Assembly (NCBI GenBank): GCA_964503475.1
Contig: CAZCZU010000008.1
Coordinates: 7,634 to 71,633 of the forward strand
DNA length: 64,000 nucleotides
From: CAZCZU01 sp964503475
GTDB taxonomy: Bacteria > Pseudomonadota > Zetaproteobacteria > Mariprofundales > Mariprofundaceae
Direction of reading: 5' to 3'
Shown here: in pieces, positions 62,765-64,000 of the stretch
How positions within the stretch are numbered: position 1 is the first letter of the stretch
How the letters are laid out: each line of letters starts with the position of its first letter
The notes under the pieces: model-generated
Seen by the model: the letters and a program-made list of their open reading frames with translations, nothing else
Told to the model about the DNA's origin: nothing
Databases searched by the model: none
Translations under genes and position numbers: made by a program

Positions 62765-63127
62765 ATGAAGCATTGGATTGTATTCTCGGCTCTGTTACCC
62801 CTGATGATGGGTTCGGCAGCGGCAGCGGATCTGCCTGAAGGGGATGCCGGGCGGGGTAAGATGATCTACGAGCAGGTCTGCGCTTACTGCCACCGGCTCG
62901 ATTACGATGAGAAGTTTGCTCCCGGTCTGCAGGGGATTACCGAGCGCGTCAGCCTTGAATGGCTCGATACCTGGCTGAAGAATCCGAATGCCTTGATCGC
63001 CAAGGATGAGTACGCCAAGGCTCTGCATGACAGCAATGAGTACGGCATGGCCATGCCGCCGATTCCCGATATGAAGGACGATCAGAAGCGCGCCGATATT
63101 ATCGAGTTTCTGAAAACGCTGCAGTAA
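62765..63127 (+). CDS. Monohaem cytochrome c (second of a tandem pair)
   Basis: 120 residues. The signal peptide is MKHWIVFSALLPLMMGSAAAADL. The haem site is CAYCH (39-43), and the axial Met is likely in YGMAMPPIPDM. FAPGLQGITERVSLEWLDTWLKNPNALIAKDEYAKAL matches the preceding cytochrome in spacing. ATG 62765 follows aggggagg; the frame-opening 62744 lies before the Shine-Dalgarno. Convergent with the histidine-kinase gene, with only 37 bp between. Confidence 0.92.
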   Translation: MKHWIVFSALLPLMMGSAAAADLPEGDAGRGKMIYEQVCAYCHRLDYDEKFAPGLQGITERVSLEWLDTWLKNPNALIAKDEYAKALHDSNEYGMAMPPIPDMKDDQKRADIIEFLKTLQ

Positions 63128-63164
63128 GTCTCCAGCACCCGGTGGTCGGGGCGGGAGCCTGGCG

Positions 63165-64000
63165 TCAGGCCGTCAATTGCTGATGGATGGTTTTGCTCAG
63201 CTTTTCAATCGATACCGGTTTTTCGAGCAACGGTGCCGGATAGGAAAGCTGGTTGATCGATTCACGATGCTCGTTGAAATAGGCGGTAAGGAACACCACC
63301 GGGGTATCGCTTCGGATATCGCGAATCTTTTCCGCCGCGATGATGCCATCCATGATCGGCATCCGGATATCCATCAGCACTAGCCTGATATCCTTTTGCC
63401 AGGTCTCGAAGCGTTCCACGGCCTGCTGCCCGTGCGCTGCCTCGAGCACCTGAAAACCCAGTTCTTCCAGCACGGAGCGGTGGGCCGTGCGTACGTTATC
63501 CTCATCATCGGCGATGAGAATCATGCCTTGCGAAGTGGCGGGAAACGAAGCGGCCTCGGTGCCTGTGCCCTGGCGTTGCGTATCCTTGGCTCTGCTGGCT
63601 AGCGGCAGATAGACATGGACCCGGGTACCGTGGCCGGGCTCGCTTTCGATATCGATGCTTCCCTTGTGGTTCCGGGCTGCCCCGTAACACATGGCCAGGC
63701 CCAGTCCGGTTCCCTTGCCTGTCTCCTTGGTGGTAAAGAAAGGCTCGAACAGTTTGGCACGATTCGCCTCAGCAATGCCGATGCCATTATCGCTGACGGA
63801 GAGGTGCAGATAGCTTTTTCCGTCCAGCTCCGGGTGGCGATCCAGCAAGGCCGCATCCGCTTCGATCTTGTGCATTTCAATGCGAATCCACGGATCGTCC
63901 ACCCCTTCGACTGCATCGCGGGCATTGTTGATCAGGTTGAAGAGCACCTGCTGCAACTGGGTGGCATTACCCTCAATCCAGGCGGGATCGCGTTCGATAT
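63165..64000 (-). CDS. Hybrid sensor histidine kinase / response regulator (5' end missing)
   Basis: C-terminal ~278 residues; the frame continues past the right edge. Read upstream of residue TTG 63956 it gives IERDPAWIEGNATQLQQVLFNLINNARDAVE, the N-box of the HATPase. Then come SVSDNGIGIAEANRAKLFEPFFTTKETGKGTGLGLAMCYGAARNHKGSIDIESEPGHGTRVHVYLPL (D, F and G boxes). A receiver domain follows: MILIADDEDNVRTAHRSVLEELGF, phosphoacceptor Asp in LVLMDIRMPIMDG, VVFLTAYF and LEKPVS Lys. Sensory input is outside the window. Confidence 0.93.
   Translation of the reverse strand, partial: IERDPAWIEGNATQLQQVLFNLINNARDAVEGVDDPWIRIEMHKIEADAALLDRHPELDGKSYLHLSVSDNGIGIAEANRAKLFEPFFTTKETGKGTGLGLAMCYGAARNHKGSIDIESEPGHGTRVHVYLPLASRAKDTQRQGTGTEAASFPATSQGMILIADDEDNVRTAHRSVLEELGFQVLEAAHGQQAVERFETWQKDIRLVLMDIRMPIMDGIIAAEKIRDIRSDTPVVFLTAYFNEHRESINQLSYPAPLLEKPVSIEKLSKTIHQQLTA

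Overview
The window comes from a Gram-negative bacterium, most likely a proteobacterium. KdsA (Kdo synthesis for LPS), DarP, SirB2, PrfC and the gene order kdsA-eno-ftsB all fit this. The general style, with moderately GC-rich housekeeping genes, a MarR-type EPS regulator, an LRR-protein kinase and tandem small c-type cytochromes, recalls marine iron-oxidising Zetaproteobacteria (Mariprofundus-like). That last point is an impression from memory, not a demonstrated placement.

Layout. (1) 1-4752 is a housekeeping block: kdsA (3' end), eno, ftsB, gltX, cysS, packed head to tail. (2) 4803-50247 is one very large surface-polysaccharide locus, almost all on the + strand, with many 1-4 nt gene overlaps. 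It opens with precursor genes: cysC for PAPS, manC/algA for GDP-mannose and a TviB/WbpO-type UDP-HexNAc dehydrogenase for a UDP-HexNAc uronate. A MarR-like EPS regulator (8129) with its own candidate promoter follows. Then come GDP-L-fucose genes (gmd, fcl) and a five-gene CDP-sugar route (rfbF, rfbG, an RmlC-like epimerase, a C-methyltransferase and an SDR) that looks designed to make a C-methyl-branched 6-deoxyhexose. Next are two more methyltransferases and a PglK-like ABC flippase.

(3) 18966-32385 is a nonulosonic-acid (pseudaminic-acid type) region: PseC, an aldo/keto reductase, two SpsF-type cytidylyltransferases, a class III aminotransferase, a PseG-like hydrolase, a PseI/NeuB synthase, a Gfo/Idh oxidoreductase, a DegT aminotransferase and a GNAT. 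Embedded in it is a small acyl-thioester module (unknown protein, KAS III with intact Cys-His-Asn, dedicated ACP, LpxD-like beta-helix acyltransferase). It probably builds an unusual N-acyl group on a sugar. No PseB and no classical PseF are seen. (4) 32369-42725 holds assembly and decoration genes: two unrecognised GT-B-like proteins, a GT2-methyltransferase fusion, a sulfotransferase, several GT4/GT2 enzymes and a WbuB-like transferase. (5) 42713-50247 makes and loads the first sugars: an FnlA/FnlC pair with a short RmlD-type reductase (UDP-L-QuiNAc or L-FucNAc), then WbpV-, WbpL- and WbpM-like proteins (UDP-D-QuiNAc or D-FucNAc and transfer to undecaprenyl phosphate). A small ComEA-like gene lies between WbpL and WbpM, preceded by a perfect 20-bp palindrome and followed by a strong terminator.

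(6) 50256-64000 is mostly housekeeping: priA, uvrA, an AT-rich HEPN-like gene, ssb, darP, an LRR-protein kinase, prfC, a class II aldolase, sirB2, a thioredoxin-like gene, two tandem cytochromes c and a truncated hybrid histidine kinase. A 31-bp hairpin-forming repeat occurs both upstream of uvrA and just downstream of prfC.

Taken together, the locus predicts a chemically complex, acidic glycan: uronic acid, nonulosonic acid and sulfate, with fucose, a branched 6-deoxy sugar and N-acyl amino sugars. It is built on undecaprenyl-PP-linked QuiNAc or FucNAc. No Wzx/Wzy pair or ligase was recognised in the window, so export may depend on the PglK-like ABC protein or on genes elsewhere. Nearly all functions are family-level calls read from motifs; sugar identities are inferences.
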